A stretch of 64,000 nt of DNA from an uncultured bacterium (lineage in GTDB: Bacteria; Planctomycetota; Phycisphaerae; Phycisphaerales; SM1A02), in the NCBI GenBank assembly GCA_903919715.1, contig CAIXJC010000078.1, forward strand, positions 62,001 to 126,000. The letters are read 5' to 3'. The translations under genes and the position numbers were made by a program. This document shows positions 6,865-15,893 of the stretch, piece by piece (position 1 is the stretch's first letter; every line of letters begins with the position of its first letter). The notes under the pieces were generated by a model. The model worked only from the letters and a program-made list of their open reading frames with translations. It ran no database searches and had not been told where the DNA came from.

Positions 6865-9483
6865 TCACCTAGGTTGAACGGGTGCGTTGACTTCGCCCTT
6901 GACCCACCCGTCAATTTTCCAACGATTGATCGACGGATCAACGGCGAAGATTTCGTTCGCTGTTCCAATCGGCGCGTCAAAGGTTGGTCCACCCTCACCT
7001 CTCCCAAGAGCATCGGACCATAATTGACTCTGCGGTCGTAGCAAGGAGTGCTCCAATCTCAAGAGTGCGTCCATCGTTTCGAGCGAGAGAGGCGTTGGAG
7101 TTCCATTCACATGAATCACTGAGAGTCGATCAAATTCATCGATACCGCCCGGAACTGTTTGCATGAGCGACTCGAAAAATGCACGCACCTGTGGCTTCTT
7201 CAATCGATCATTCGCTCGTCGCCCAAACCCGCGCCGATATTGCACGAGCGCCTCGACTGCTCCAAGGCGAACCGCCGAGCCAACCGCAGTCACATCATCG
7301 GTGCGTTCGAGTGCATTGGACAAATGCGACAAAGGATTTTCGCTCCATTGTTGTGCGACTGAATACCAACGATGCGCCGCTGCGCGGCCTTCGGGAGTCT
7401 TGTCGTCTTCGAGTGCGGCTAAACCAAGTGCCGCAGAAGTTGCCATACCCCGAGGATCGAGTCCCGCAGCGAGTGAATAGAGTTGCCGCACAAGGAGTCG
7501 ACTCGAGTCATCGTTCGATTCGTCTGCGACCTCTTCAGCGAGCGTGAGATATCCCGCTGGATTCGACGGCGAAAGCGCTTCGAGCCTGCTCTGCCAACGG
7601 GCACAAAGAGCAGAAGGGAATCGCATGTTCCAATCATTGGAAATTGGCGAGTCGATCGGCGATCCCGTCTGTGTGCGAAGTCCCGCGACACCCAAGAGGA
7701 TTGCATCAAGCGCCAACATGCCGTGCGCATTCGCAATCGCCTGCCCAAGAGCACTTGATGCCTGTCGACGCTGTGCGACCGCATCGGTCAGCACTTGATC
7801 GATGATCGCCTGGTCCGCTGGACGGCGCACCTTCAAGTCCGAAGCCTGATCGCACAGAAGCGAAGTTCCATTCTGGACCAGCGCATGGAGGACTCCCTCG
7901 TCGCTTCGTCCGCCCATACGCAACTGCCGAGTCGAATGAATTGGATTGATGGCACGCAGAAGTTCCGCAGACTCTTTGGGAGGAGTTGGAATACGCATTT
8001 GTGCAGCAATCTTGCGAAGCGTCGTCACGTAATCCTGTGATGCGATGTCGAGCTGCTCAATCCGAGAACCGCGAAGCACAATCATCTTCTTCACAATCGC
8101 TGCGCGTGCGGCTGGCGCTCCCTCCAACCCGTTGGGATCTACTCCACTCAGCGCACGAATCAAACCAGTCAGCGCTGGGTCACTTGCCAGCTCGCCGAAG
8201 CGTTCTTCGACTGCATCGAGAACATCAAGAGAATCAATTCCGCGATCAACAAGAATTCCTTGAGCGATCGTCCGACTGCCACGATTGGGTCCTTTGAGAG
8301 CCTCCTGAACAAGCGTCCGCGAATCGAGTTTTCCAGGCGCCGACGGACGCGTCCGAAACGATCGAAGAAGAGCGGTGCGTCCTTGGCTCGATCCTGGAAA
8401 TCGATCCAAACCCTTGCTCAATTCCCCATCAGACTCCTCCTTGAGTGCACGCAGAATCGGCACAAGCGCAGGAAGTGCGATTGAAGAATCAGTAGAAATC
8501 GTGTCCAACAATTGACTCGCAGAACGATCATCCCCCGCTTCCAACTCACGTGCGATCAAATCTAGTACAGCCAATCTCTCCAACAAAATCGACTGGCGCA
8601 CCGATTCATCGAGTCGATCGACGCTCGTGACAGTACCGATGGCGAGCGAAGCGGTCGGAATATCGACCGCAGCGCGCGCCACACTTTGCCAGCGACTGCG
8701 AAGCAATCTCGCCGAGTCGTTCGCAAGCGTCGCCGAGGATTTGGCTGGCGCAATTCCCGGCAGAGCAGGCGCAGTGCTTCCGGCTGGATCAACGGATTTC
8801 ACTGGGGCGGTCGACGAAGCCTGCTCGGATTCGCTCTTCGCAATCTTGCCTGACTCTTTGCGTGATTCTTTGCCTGATTCTTTAGCGGATTCCTTCGCTG
8901 ACTCCTTGTCAGCATTCGCAGGCTCAACATCCGCCGCCTTCGAATTATCCCGCGAAGTTGCGGCTTGCATTTGAGCGCGCAGAATAAAAACTTCGACAAC
9001 GAATCCCACCACCGAGAGTGCGACGAAAGCCGCCAACCACCACGGTGCCCGCCGAACCGATTCGATCCCTTCATCTAAAATAATCTCGGGCGCTGGTTTC
9101 GATTTCTGTAGTGCCGTCGACGTACGCACCACGTTGCTTGTTTCATTCGCTTTCAGTTGCGCCAAGAACATGTGCGCTCGCCGAGGATTCCGGCGCATCA
9201 ATACCGCTGCTGCGATTGAACCAAATGGAGGACGAACTCCTGCATCGGACTTTTTGCGAAGAGCCTCCGCCGCGGCAGCGAGCAATCGCCGAGCAGCTTC
9301 GCGAATTTCGCGATGAGCACCCAACGCCGCTGGACTCTTCGACTGCGGGTGCGCTGCGATTGCACTCAATCGCAGTTGAGCCGCATGAATTATTTCCGCG
9401 CGCGACGAACCACGCTTCACGCCGATCAGCGCCCAGTCGTCCGCATCGGCTAGCAATTGAAACATCTGACGCGCTGCGCTCAT
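6865..9483 (-). CDS. Membrane protein with degenerate N-terminal J-like domain and long helical region
   Basis: 872 residues, no family recognised overall. Residues ~10-70 resemble a DnaJ J-domain (WALIGVKRGSSRAEIIHAAQ, then HREIREAARRLL), but the HPD motif reads HPQ, so Hsp70 stimulation is not expected. One transmembrane segment follows at about 150-170 (PWWLAAFVALSVVGFVVEVF), then a Lys/Glu/Ser repeat (ESAKESGKESRKESG) and ~650 mostly helical residues. Topology suggests a cytoplasmic N-terminus and a large periplasmic part. It is the last gene of the ExbB/ExbD operon, overlapping its upstream neighbour by ATGA (9480-9483). Function unknown; the context suggests an envelope complex component. 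Confidence 0.75.
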   Translation of the reverse strand: MSAARQMFQLLADADDWALIGVKRGSSRAEIIHAAQLRLSAIAAHPQSKSPAALGAHREIREAARRLLAAAAEALRKKSDAGVRPPFGSIAAAVLMRRNPRRAHMFLAQLKANETSNVVRTSTALQKSKPAPEIILDEGIESVRRAPWWLAAFVALSVVGFVVEVFILRAQMQAATSRDNSKAADVEPANADKESAKESAKESGKESRKESGKIAKSESEQASSTAPVKSVDPAGSTAPALPGIAPAKSSATLANDSARLLRSRWQSVARAAVDIPTASLAIGTVTSVDRLDESVRQSILLERLAVLDLIARELEAGDDRSASQLLDTISTDSSIALPALVPILRALKEESDGELSKGLDRFPGSSQGRTALLRSFRTRPSAPGKLDSRTLVQEALKGPNRGSRTIAQGILVDRGIDSLDVLDAVEERFGELASDPALTGLIRALSGVDPNGLEGAPAARAAIVKKMIVLRGSRIEQLDIASQDYVTTLRKIAAQMRIPTPPKESAELLRAINPIHSTRQLRMGGRSDEGVLHALVQNGTSLLCDQASDLKVRRPADQAIIDQVLTDAVAQRRQASSALGQAIANAHGMLALDAILLGVAGLRTQTGSPIDSPISNDWNMRFPSALCARWQSRLEALSPSNPAGYLTLAEEVADESNDDSSRLLVRQLYSLAAGLDPRGMATSAALGLAALEDDKTPEGRAAAHRWYSVAQQWSENPLSHLSNALERTDDVTAVGSAVRLGAVEALVQYRRGFGRRANDRLKKPQVRAFFESLMQTVPGGIDEFDRLSVIHVNGTPTPLSLETMDALLRLEHSLLRPQSQLWSDALGRGEGGPTFDAPIGTANEIFAVDPSINRWKIDGWVKGEVNAPVQPR

Positions 9484-12203
9484 TTCGCCCCCTCTGCCGC
9501 ATCAGGTTTTACTGGCGATACAACGCCCAATCGATCAGCGAGCGCCTTTAGTCGAGCACCACCAACACCAGGCCCCCAATCAGGAATCAACACAACGTGC
9601 TGCGACAATATCTTGCGCACTTCGTCCGGACTGGACTTCAGCATCAATTCGCAAAGATCCGCCTTCCGCTCAAACCATGCATCCGAACGAACTGGAAGCG
9701 CACCCACCAATCGTGCGAGCGCTTCATACGCCGCATTAAAGTCCCCCGCTGCAATTCCAGCATCCGCCATGAGGGCGAATGCGTGTGCATCATCAGGGCG
9801 ATTCGCCAAAATCCCCCGCGCAATCGACAGCGCCTCTTGCGACATTGCTTGCGCATCTGTTCCCTTCGTCGGCACAGGCGCAGCACTCGCTCGAAGCGCG
9901 CGTGCGGCGTTCAATAAAGTTCTTCCAAGCTGGATGTCTGCTTCATCGGCTCGTTGCGCATCACCAGACTTACGTGCGGCATCGCGTAGAGCTCGCCGCG
10001 CAGCGATGATTCCTAACTGCGCATCGCTCGCTTGTTGCGGGGTCAAACTTCCTTGGGCGAGCATCGACTCCATCGTGCGGACAAAAATCGCCTCCGCAAC
10101 AGGACGCCACTGGGGATCAGTCGCCTTGCGAATTGTTCCGATTGAATCGAGTGCCATTTGAAAATTCTGAAGCGACAACGCCAGACCAAGTCTGCGAACT
10201 GCGAGTTCACAGCGGAACTCCATAGGCTCCTCACCCACTGGATATTTCGTAGCAATCCGTTGAAGAAGCCGTTTCGCTTCTTCAATCTGTAGCACCGCAG
10301 GATCAAGTGCCGCTTCAAGTTGTTGCCTCACGACAATATCAACAGAACCTGCGGGCCAGATCTCCACTGGCTGTGGCGGAATAGTCAGCAAACGAATTGC
10401 TTCTTTCGCCCGATCTGTATCACGCGCGGCGCGAAAGCTGCGATAGAGAAGCGATGCTGCAGGTTCGCGTGACGCACTTGATTCTCCCTCGCGCATCGCG
10501 TCTCGGACAAGATGTTCAGCCAATGCGTCATCTTTCTCCGCCCCTGGCGCTCGACTCAAGATGATCGCTGCACCGGTGGAATGAGTTCCAGCTTCAAAGC
10601 GCGTCAGATACTCGCGCGCCAACTCGAATCTGCGTGCGTTACTGCCGTCCTTTGCATCTGGACAACCACCCTTCGCCAGACTCTCGACAGCCATCCAGAG
10701 TGCCTCATCGGCTCGATGACCTGCGAGTTGATTCGACGCTAGGACGAATGACTCCGCCGCTTCGCATGCATGGCCAGCGCCAAGTTTCGACCACGCCAAC
10801 AATTCAAGAACGGCCGCAGCGGGTTGTTGCGCCGCCTGCGCAGTATCGACTGCGAGAGTCAATTCTCGCGACGCAGATTCCAAGCAAGAAACCTTCAACT
10901 TTGGATCGGTCGCACTGCGCCCTTCGTCATAAGAATGAATTCCTCGTGCAAGACATGCCGCAAAGCCAGAACCATCAGCCAACGCTGGCACGCGACTGGC
11001 GAGTCGACGAACGGAAGCGAAGTCACTCTGATCGGCAGCGACGGCGACGGCGGATTTCGCAAACTCAATCGCTTGCGGGCTGCTTGAAGACTCAGCAATT
11101 GCGCGAAGTGCGGCTCCAACAACCGCTGGACAATTCAGAGTCTCAGACGACTTCTGCAGAAATACATTTGCGCGCTCATAGGACCTCGTATCAACCAACG
11201 CTTGGAGATACCAATTCGAGAAATCTGAAAGCCCTTCCCATACTCCCCGCCGCCGAAGAATTTCAAACCAGCCATCGGCAACTGCCATGTCGCTCTGAAG
11301 CGCTTTCGTGAGAGCCATTCCCAACACGGACTGCGCGTAATACTCCTCAGAAAGTAGATCCGTCGAACAGTCACTCGGTTCGGGGAGCGCCTTCCCAGTT
11401 TCGAGTAGATCGGACCAAACTGCAACAAGATCCGTCGCTTGTCGCTGCCACGGCGAAGCAGGATTTGACTGAAAAGTCCCGTTCGATCTGTCAATCCACA
11501 GAAGCCAATATCGACACCATGCTCGAAGAAACTTTGTCGCCATCAACAAGTCAGACTCGTCGTCCATTTCCGCTGTCAGTGCAATTCTTTTTTGTTCATC
11601 GGCTCCAGCCGCAAGGAGGCGGTTCTCCTCAATTCGCTTGGTCAGTTGATCAAAAAGTTGATCGAGAGATTCCAGCGCATGAAGCAGCGACGCCGACGTT
11701 TGGGATTGGCCAGCTTTGTCGATTTGACCTTGCCTTAACCTTTCGATGCCGCGAAGCGCCATGCGATAATCCGCGCGCGCCAGGGCAAGTCGCAACTTGT
11801 ATTGATCTGCAACTTGATCACGCCCGAGGAACTTCGCGATCCGTAGCCGCAAGTCTGCGACTCGATCCTCGTCCGCCGCTCCGTTGACCAGCCGGATGTA
11901 TGCGTCGGCCAATCGAGCGATGGCCGCTGGGCTCGACGTCGCCGATTTTCGAACTTGTTCGTCCAACATCACTGCCAGAATTTCGTCCAGCCCTGCTTGC
12001 GAAAGCCATTCAGTCAATGCAACCGACTCGTCCGCCCGATCAGCATCGTCGCTCATCGCGGTGACTGCTGCGGATGCGGCCGATGCACTGACGAATGCAG
12101 CCACCAAACTGAGTGCAATTGCGAGTGAAAACGCAGTGCCGGCGAGCGAATACCGCAGCCGAATGAGGCGTGTTCGATTGGGTTTACTTCGGTCCAGCAA
12201 CAT
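9480..12203 (-). CDS. Large exported helical-repeat (TPR-like) protein of the ExbB/ExbD operon
   Basis: 907 residues. The N-terminus has basic residues and then a hydrophobic stretch (LAGTAFSLAIALSLVAAF) ending in an Ala-rich segment, which is a signal peptide or membrane anchor. The rest is Ala/Leu/Glu-rich with repeated pairs of helices and frequent A..A..L..G spacing, consistent with TPR/SEL-type repeats; I cannot assign individual repeats reliably. It overlaps exbD (12184-12603) by 20 bases and the J-like gene by four. Likely a periplasmic scaffold in the same machine. No enzymatic motif seen. Confidence 0.75.
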   Translation of the reverse strand: MLLDRSKPNRTRLIRLRYSLAGTAFSLAIALSLVAAFVSASAASAAVTAMSDDADRADESVALTEWLSQAGLDEILAVMLDEQVRKSATSSPAAIARLADAYIRLVNGAADEDRVADLRLRIAKFLGRDQVADQYKLRLALARADYRMALRGIERLRQGQIDKAGQSQTSASLLHALESLDQLFDQLTKRIEENRLLAAGADEQKRIALTAEMDDESDLLMATKFLRAWCRYWLLWIDRSNGTFQSNPASPWQRQATDLVAVWSDLLETGKALPEPSDCSTDLLSEEYYAQSVLGMALTKALQSDMAVADGWFEILRRRGVWEGLSDFSNWYLQALVDTRSYERANVFLQKSSETLNCPAVVGAALRAIAESSSSPQAIEFAKSAVAVAADQSDFASVRRLASRVPALADGSGFAACLARGIHSYDEGRSATDPKLKVSCLESASRELTLAVDTAQAAQQPAAAVLELLAWSKLGAGHACEAAESFVLASNQLAGHRADEALWMAVESLAKGGCPDAKDGSNARRFELAREYLTRFEAGTHSTGAAIILSRAPGAEKDDALAEHLVRDAMREGESSASREPAASLLYRSFRAARDTDRAKEAIRLLTIPPQPVEIWPAGSVDIVVRQQLEAALDPAVLQIEEAKRLLQRIATKYPVGEEPMEFRCELAVRRLGLALSLQNFQMALDSIGTIRKATDPQWRPVAEAIFVRTMESMLAQGSLTPQQASDAQLGIIAARRALRDAARKSGDAQRADEADIQLGRTLLNAARALRASAAPVPTKGTDAQAMSQEALSIARGILANRPDDAHAFALMADAGIAAGDFNAAYEALARLVGALPVRSDAWFERKADLCELMLKSSPDEVRKILSQHVVLIPDWGPGVGGARLKALADRLGVVSPVKPDAAEGAK

Positions 12204-12603
12204 AAGTCACTTTCGCAAATCCAGCATCTTGTGAAGCCTGCATCGCTGCGGCCACTGCGGCAACATTCGGTCCAGCGTGTACCCGAATCACGACACCAAT
12301 CTCGTGCGGCAACTGTTTCAATACCGCTGCGAGATCTGCGCGCGCACGCATTTCCCGCGAACCGATTCGAAAGAGTGTTCCGTTGGCATCAGATTCAACA
12401 TCAATAATTTGAGGGCTGAGCGCCGACGCTGCAGTTCCAGAACGAGCGGCAGACACATCGGCCATCAATTGCGATTCTTGCATTCCTGCTGACGTCGTAA
12501 AGATGAAATACGCCAACAACAGAAATGTTGCATCGATCATGCTGGTCATACTGAGCGAAATTGGACCGTGCGCACTCCGGCGCGATTTCTCGCCGATCTT
12601 CAT
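12184..12603 (-). CDS. ExbD/TolR-family protein, second copy
   Basis: 139 residues with one N-terminal transmembrane helix and a small periplasmic domain. The helix (SMIDATFLLLAYFIFTT) keeps the membrane Asp of the ExbD/TolR proton path. The periplasmic part ends with a typical alpha/beta pattern (GVVIRVHAGPNVAAVAAAM, then AGFAKVTYV). It follows the first exbD by an ATGA overlap (12600-12603). Two ExbD genes next to one ExbB suggest a heteromeric pentamer-dimer motor, which is an inference. Confidence 0.88.
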   Translation of the reverse strand: MKIGEKSRRSAHGPISLSMTSMIDATFLLLAYFIFTTSAGMQESQLMADVSAARSGTAASALSPQIIDVESDANGTLFRIGSREMRARADLAAVLKQLPHEIGVVIRVHAGPNVAAVAAAMQASQDAGFAKVTYVAGPK

Positions 12604-13019
12604 TTCTGATCCTCATTTCCATGAGTCGTCGCAACTCGAACGGCGCGACACCCGCCACTACGCAATCCCTCCACAACTTCATTCAACCGTCCCGCTGCAG
12701 CGCGTCGATCCGCACGGATCACTGGAACCGCTGTGGGATCCTGCGCCATGACTTCCTTTGCTCGCTTGACTAATTCCTGCGCCTCAACTGGCTGATCTAA
12801 AACAGTAATCACTCCCAGCGAATCAACGTTCACGACCAAGCCCGTGGATCCAGCTGATTCTGCGGGACTGCCAGTTTCTTCGGGCAAACTGACTGGGGAT
12901 GAAGCCATCTGAGCCATCTGCGCAGTCGTCAAGAAGAAAATGAGCAGCAGAAAAACGACATCGATCATCGGCGTCATATCCAACACTGCAATGCCATATG
13001 GACGGCGACCAATCTTCAC
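12600..13019 (-). CDS. ExbD/TolR-family protein, first copy
   Basis: 139 residues. N-terminal cytoplasmic segment (MKIGRRPYGIAVLDMTP), then transmembrane helix MIDVVFLLLIFFLTTAQ with the conserved Asp, then a periplasmic domain. It matches ExbD length (~140). Together with the ExbB gene immediately upstream (ATGA overlap at 13016-13019) it would form the proton-driven motor in the inner membrane. The two ExbD copies both begin MKIG and are the same length but are divergent otherwise, suggesting old duplication. Confidence 0.93.
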   Translation of the reverse strand: MKIGRRPYGIAVLDMTPMIDVVFLLLIFFLTTAQMAQMASSPVSLPEETGSPAESAGSTGLVVNVDSLGVITVLDQPVEAQELVKRAKEVMAQDPTAVPVIRADRRAAAGRLNEVVEGLRSGGCRAVRVATTHGNEDQK

Positions 13020-13699
13020 GCTCCGTCGCCCCCTTGAGATGGCGGTTGCGAAAACGCAGTGCCGATGCGCTCCAAAGACATTGCGAGCGTTTCAAGCGCG
13101 CGGCCTGCATCGGATGCTGAACGATCAATTCGATTGCGAAGCCACGAGTGAACCATCACGCATGGAATCGCGACAACCAATCCTTGAAACGTCGTGATGA
13201 GTGCGATGCTGATGTTCGATGCGAGTGTTTCGTAATAGGCACTGCTCCGAGTCGCCGTACCTGCCACGGTTTCGAATGCCCCGATCATTCCTTGAACCGT
13301 CCCAAGCAATCCAAGAAGTGGAGCGACACTTGCGATCACCGCAATCGGATCGATCATCCGAAAAAGTCGAGCAGTCTCATCCTCTCCAGCATCTTCCATT
13401 GCGGCTCGTGCCTCGAGTCCGCCGAGCGGCCCTCGGAGCGATCGATCAATTCCTGCCGCAGCGATGCGACCAAGGAATGTGTCCCCTTCCTCAGTACGAC
13501 AATCATCCAATGCCTGCTGAAAATCGCCAGCGTCCGCTTGGAGTCGAAGTTCCTTCACCTGCTCTTCCGGCACTAACTGAGTGCGACGGGTACGCAAAAT
13601 GGCGGAGATGGTGAACGCCATTCCAACGATGCTTAAGGCGAGAATGACATATCCGATGATTCCGCCGCCCTCGATGTATTTAAAAAACGTCACTATCAA
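13016..13699 (-). CDS. MotA/TolQ/ExbB proton-channel family protein
   Basis: 227 residues with three predicted transmembrane helices: about 14-33 (GYVILALSIVGMAFTISAIL), ~115-140 and ~155-180. The family signature SVAPLLGLLGTVQGMIGAF lies at the second helix and ITTFQGLVVAIPCVM in the third. The cytoplasmic loop is of normal size. It forms the stator-like channel that uses the proton motive force with ExbD. The operon has no tonB or tolB by sequence; the vWA protein two genes upstream may be the moving partner. Confidence 0.94.
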   Translation of the reverse strand: MIVTFFKYIEGGGIIGYVILALSIVGMAFTISAILRTRRTQLVPEEQVKELRLQADAGDFQQALDDCRTEEGDTFLGRIAAAGIDRSLRGPLGGLEARAAMEDAGEDETARLFRMIDPIAVIASVAPLLGLLGTVQGMIGAFETVAGTATRSSAYYETLASNISIALITTFQGLVVAIPCVMVHSWLRNRIDRSASDAGRALETLAMSLERIGTAFSQPPSQGGDGA

Positions 13700-14910
13700 T
13701 CTCCTTCTTGTTTGATTTGTCGCGCGCCGACTCTTTCACTGGACTCTGCTTGGTATTCACTCTGAATTCGTCTCAATATCACCGCAGACTGGTCGTCCCC
13801 GATGCGGGCAAGTGCAATTGCCGATTGCGCCAATGCCGCCTCGGCAAGCCTCGGCATTTCCAATCCATACGCAGCGGGAACCAACAGCATTTTCCCAACT
13901 CCCCGGCGTACATCATCAGGTTCGCTCTCCATTGCGAAGCTCCGACCTTCCGCATAGAGAGCCCAGACTCGCAGCATCCCATCTTCGCTCTTGATGAATT
14001 GTCCAAGCGAAGCCCGGCTCTTCTTGCGTATCGCCGCGTCATCCGACACCGCGTCGGCCCACAGGGCGATTAATCGCGCTCCATTTTTTGCTGCTGACCG
14101 TGCCGCATTCGTCGCAACCGGATGACTGCCCGCAAGCGAAGCATCAGACGGCGCAACCTTTGATTCGCGCTGGGTTGTTCCTGGCGGCTTCGCAAGTCCC
14201 GCATCAGCAGCAGCGATTCGCGCCGCATCTGAATTGATTTGTGCAAGCCCAAGATCATTCTCTCGTCGCGCACGATCCGCAGTTGCCGCAAGAATGTCCT
14301 GCGCTTGCCTCGCTGAATCCCCATCCATCCATGCTGGCGCAACGGCCAAGATCAATCCTCCATCGTGATCGACCGGATCCAAACCTGGCACCCAACTTTC
14401 TGGAAGAGCAATTCGACCGCGCAAAGTTGATACTGCAAGCGCTGCTTCGAGCGATCGGACCCATTCACCGCTAGCGACTGAAGCCGTTTGTGCGATCCCT
14501 TGCGCAGCCATCATCCTGGAAAGCTGAGCATCCGCTTCGATTTTTTGCGCGGCAGCGACGAAGCATTCTCGAGCACCCTTCAAGTCACCACGTCCAAGGC
14601 GAGTTCGCCCTCGCCATAACGCTTCACCAGTTTCGAGTCGACGCAATCGCAGCGGATCGGCAGCACCGCCATCGATCGATCGGATTTGATCCCACCGGAC
14701 GAACTGCGTGTGAGACGCGGCGGCAGCGGTGACTTGAATCTCAATTCCATCGGAGGACTCGCTCAAAATCTCTGCGTCTTTTTGACCGCCGCCATCTCGA
14801 AGGTTCACGATGCCACGAGCCGAGCCCTCCGCTGCGGCAATTGACGTGATGCCGCACGTCAGTGAAATCGCACAAGTCCATGCGGCTGAGACCGAGGCGT
14901 TGAAAATCAT
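13696..14910 (-). CDS. Exported protein of unknown function in ExbB/ExbD operon
   Basis: 404 residues. The N-terminus looks like a signal peptide (ASVSAAWTCAISLTCGITSI, then AAAEG). A small beta-rich segment follows (about 32-85: LRDGGGQKDAEIL and FVRWDQIRSIDG), then Ala-rich helical repeats resembling TPRs (residues ~90-400). No catalytic motif seen. ATGA overlaps on both sides (14907-14910 with the vWA gene, 13696-13699 with exbB) argue that it is made in step with the motor. Probably periplasmic. Confidence 0.75.
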   Translation of the reverse strand: MIFNASVSAAWTCAISLTCGITSIAAAEGSARGIVNLRDGGGQKDAEILSESSDGIEIQVTAAAASHTQFVRWDQIRSIDGGAADPLRLRRLETGEALWRGRTRLGRGDLKGARECFVAAAQKIEADAQLSRMMAAQGIAQTASVASGEWVRSLEAALAVSTLRGRIALPESWVPGLDPVDHDGGLILAVAPAWMDGDSARQAQDILAATADRARRENDLGLAQINSDAARIAAADAGLAKPPGTTQRESKVAPSDASLAGSHPVATNAARSAAKNGARLIALWADAVSDDAAIRKKSRASLGQFIKSEDGMLRVWALYAEGRSFAMESEPDDVRRGVGKMLLVPAAYGLEMPRLAEAALAQSAIALARIGDDQSAVILRRIQSEYQAESSERVGARQIKQEGD

Positions 14911-15866
14911 GGCACGCCTCTTGACGAAGAAACCGAAAAGGTTCCGCCCGTTTCGCTGGCGATCCGCCGAAGCGGCGCGGTTGCTGCAGCTTGTCCAAAT
15001 GCAATGCAGTGAATCACGGTATTGGGTCCGCGACGGTTCAAGCGAAGTATTTCATCTGCCGCATCAGGAGGAATCTCGCCATCACTCATGAAAAATACGA
15101 CATCTGGACGTTCCCGCCGACTAAAAAGATATTGAAATGCAGGAACTGGATTCGTTCCGCCGCTCTGTGCGACTCCTTCAATCCATGTCTTCAATCTCGT
15201 GATCATTCCCTCACGGCATTTGACGAATCCCCCTTCACGGTCGACCGTCTGAAAATCATCGTCGAAGAGTGCGACACACACCGACGCGAAATCAGGGAGC
15301 ACCGCGATGCTCCTGATGATTTCGGCCTTCGCCTGACGCATGCGCCCGTCGATTCCCATCGAGCCTGACTTGTCGACTACGTATCCGATTCGTTTGCCTC
15401 GGCCGCTGACTCCAAAGAATGTGGTTGATGCGCCCATCCCGTCACCAAGTCCACCATCACCACCGCCACCGCCAGATGCGAAGAGCCCCTCTGCGCCAGC
15501 AGACACGACGGCGGCATCGCCTTGGTCATTTCCTGTTGCACTCGGCAATCCAAAGACATTCAGATCAGCCCCTCCCATATCTGGTCCAGGCGGACGAACT
15601 TCTGGCGTCAATGCGCCGCCAGACGCTGTGGAATCTGTAGAAGGTTGGAGTGGTTCGCCATCAATCAATGAAACTTCGATCGATGGAACTGCATTCCCGG
15701 TCGGACTCCCGATGCCAACGTCAATGCTCGACAAGATCGCCAGCAAGAGTGCATGGATCGGTAAGGAAATCGCAAGCCCGATCCAGATCCATGAAGCCGT
15801 GATCCTTTTTGATCGGTTGGCGGATGGTCTGCTCATCGTGGAGGGTGGAGTGGCGACCGCCGTCAT
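14907..15866 (-). CDS. vWA-domain membrane protein with TonB-like layout
   Basis: 319 residues. A basic N-terminus is followed by one transmembrane helix (about 27-46, WIWIGLAISLPIHALLLAIL), a Pro/Gly/Ser-rich linker to ~150, then a von Willebrand A domain. The MIDAS motif is intact: DKSGS, a Thr in GGTNPVPAF and the Asp in FFMSDGEI. This resembles TonB in topology (short cytoplasmic end, one helix, disordered periplasmic linker, terminal interaction domain), but no TonB C-terminal domain is present. It is the first gene of the seven-gene operon; only 27 bases separate its start from the divergent pyrH. An ATG ten codons further in is an alternative start. Confidence 0.85.
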   Translation of the reverse strand: MTAVATPPSTMSRPSANRSKRITASWIWIGLAISLPIHALLLAILSSIDVGIGSPTGNAVPSIEVSLIDGEPLQPSTDSTASGGALTPEVRPPGPDMGGADLNVFGLPSATGNDQGDAAVVSAGAEGLFASGGGGGDGGLGDGMGASTTFFGVSGRGKRIGYVVDKSGSMGIDGRMRQAKAEIIRSIAVLPDFASVCVALFDDDFQTVDREGGFVKCREGMITRLKTWIEGVAQSGGTNPVPAFQYLFSRRERPDVVFFMSDGEIPPDAADEILRLNRRGPNTVIHCIAFGQAAATAPLRRIASETGGTFSVSSSRGVP

Positions 15867-15893
15867 TCGCGGGAGATTGTAGTCTTACACGCG

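Noticed and set aside
9457-10161. Plus-strand frames opposite the TPR-like gene, such as a 234-residue one
   Set aside because: Shadows of a long coherent minus-strand gene in an overlapping operon; no motifs.
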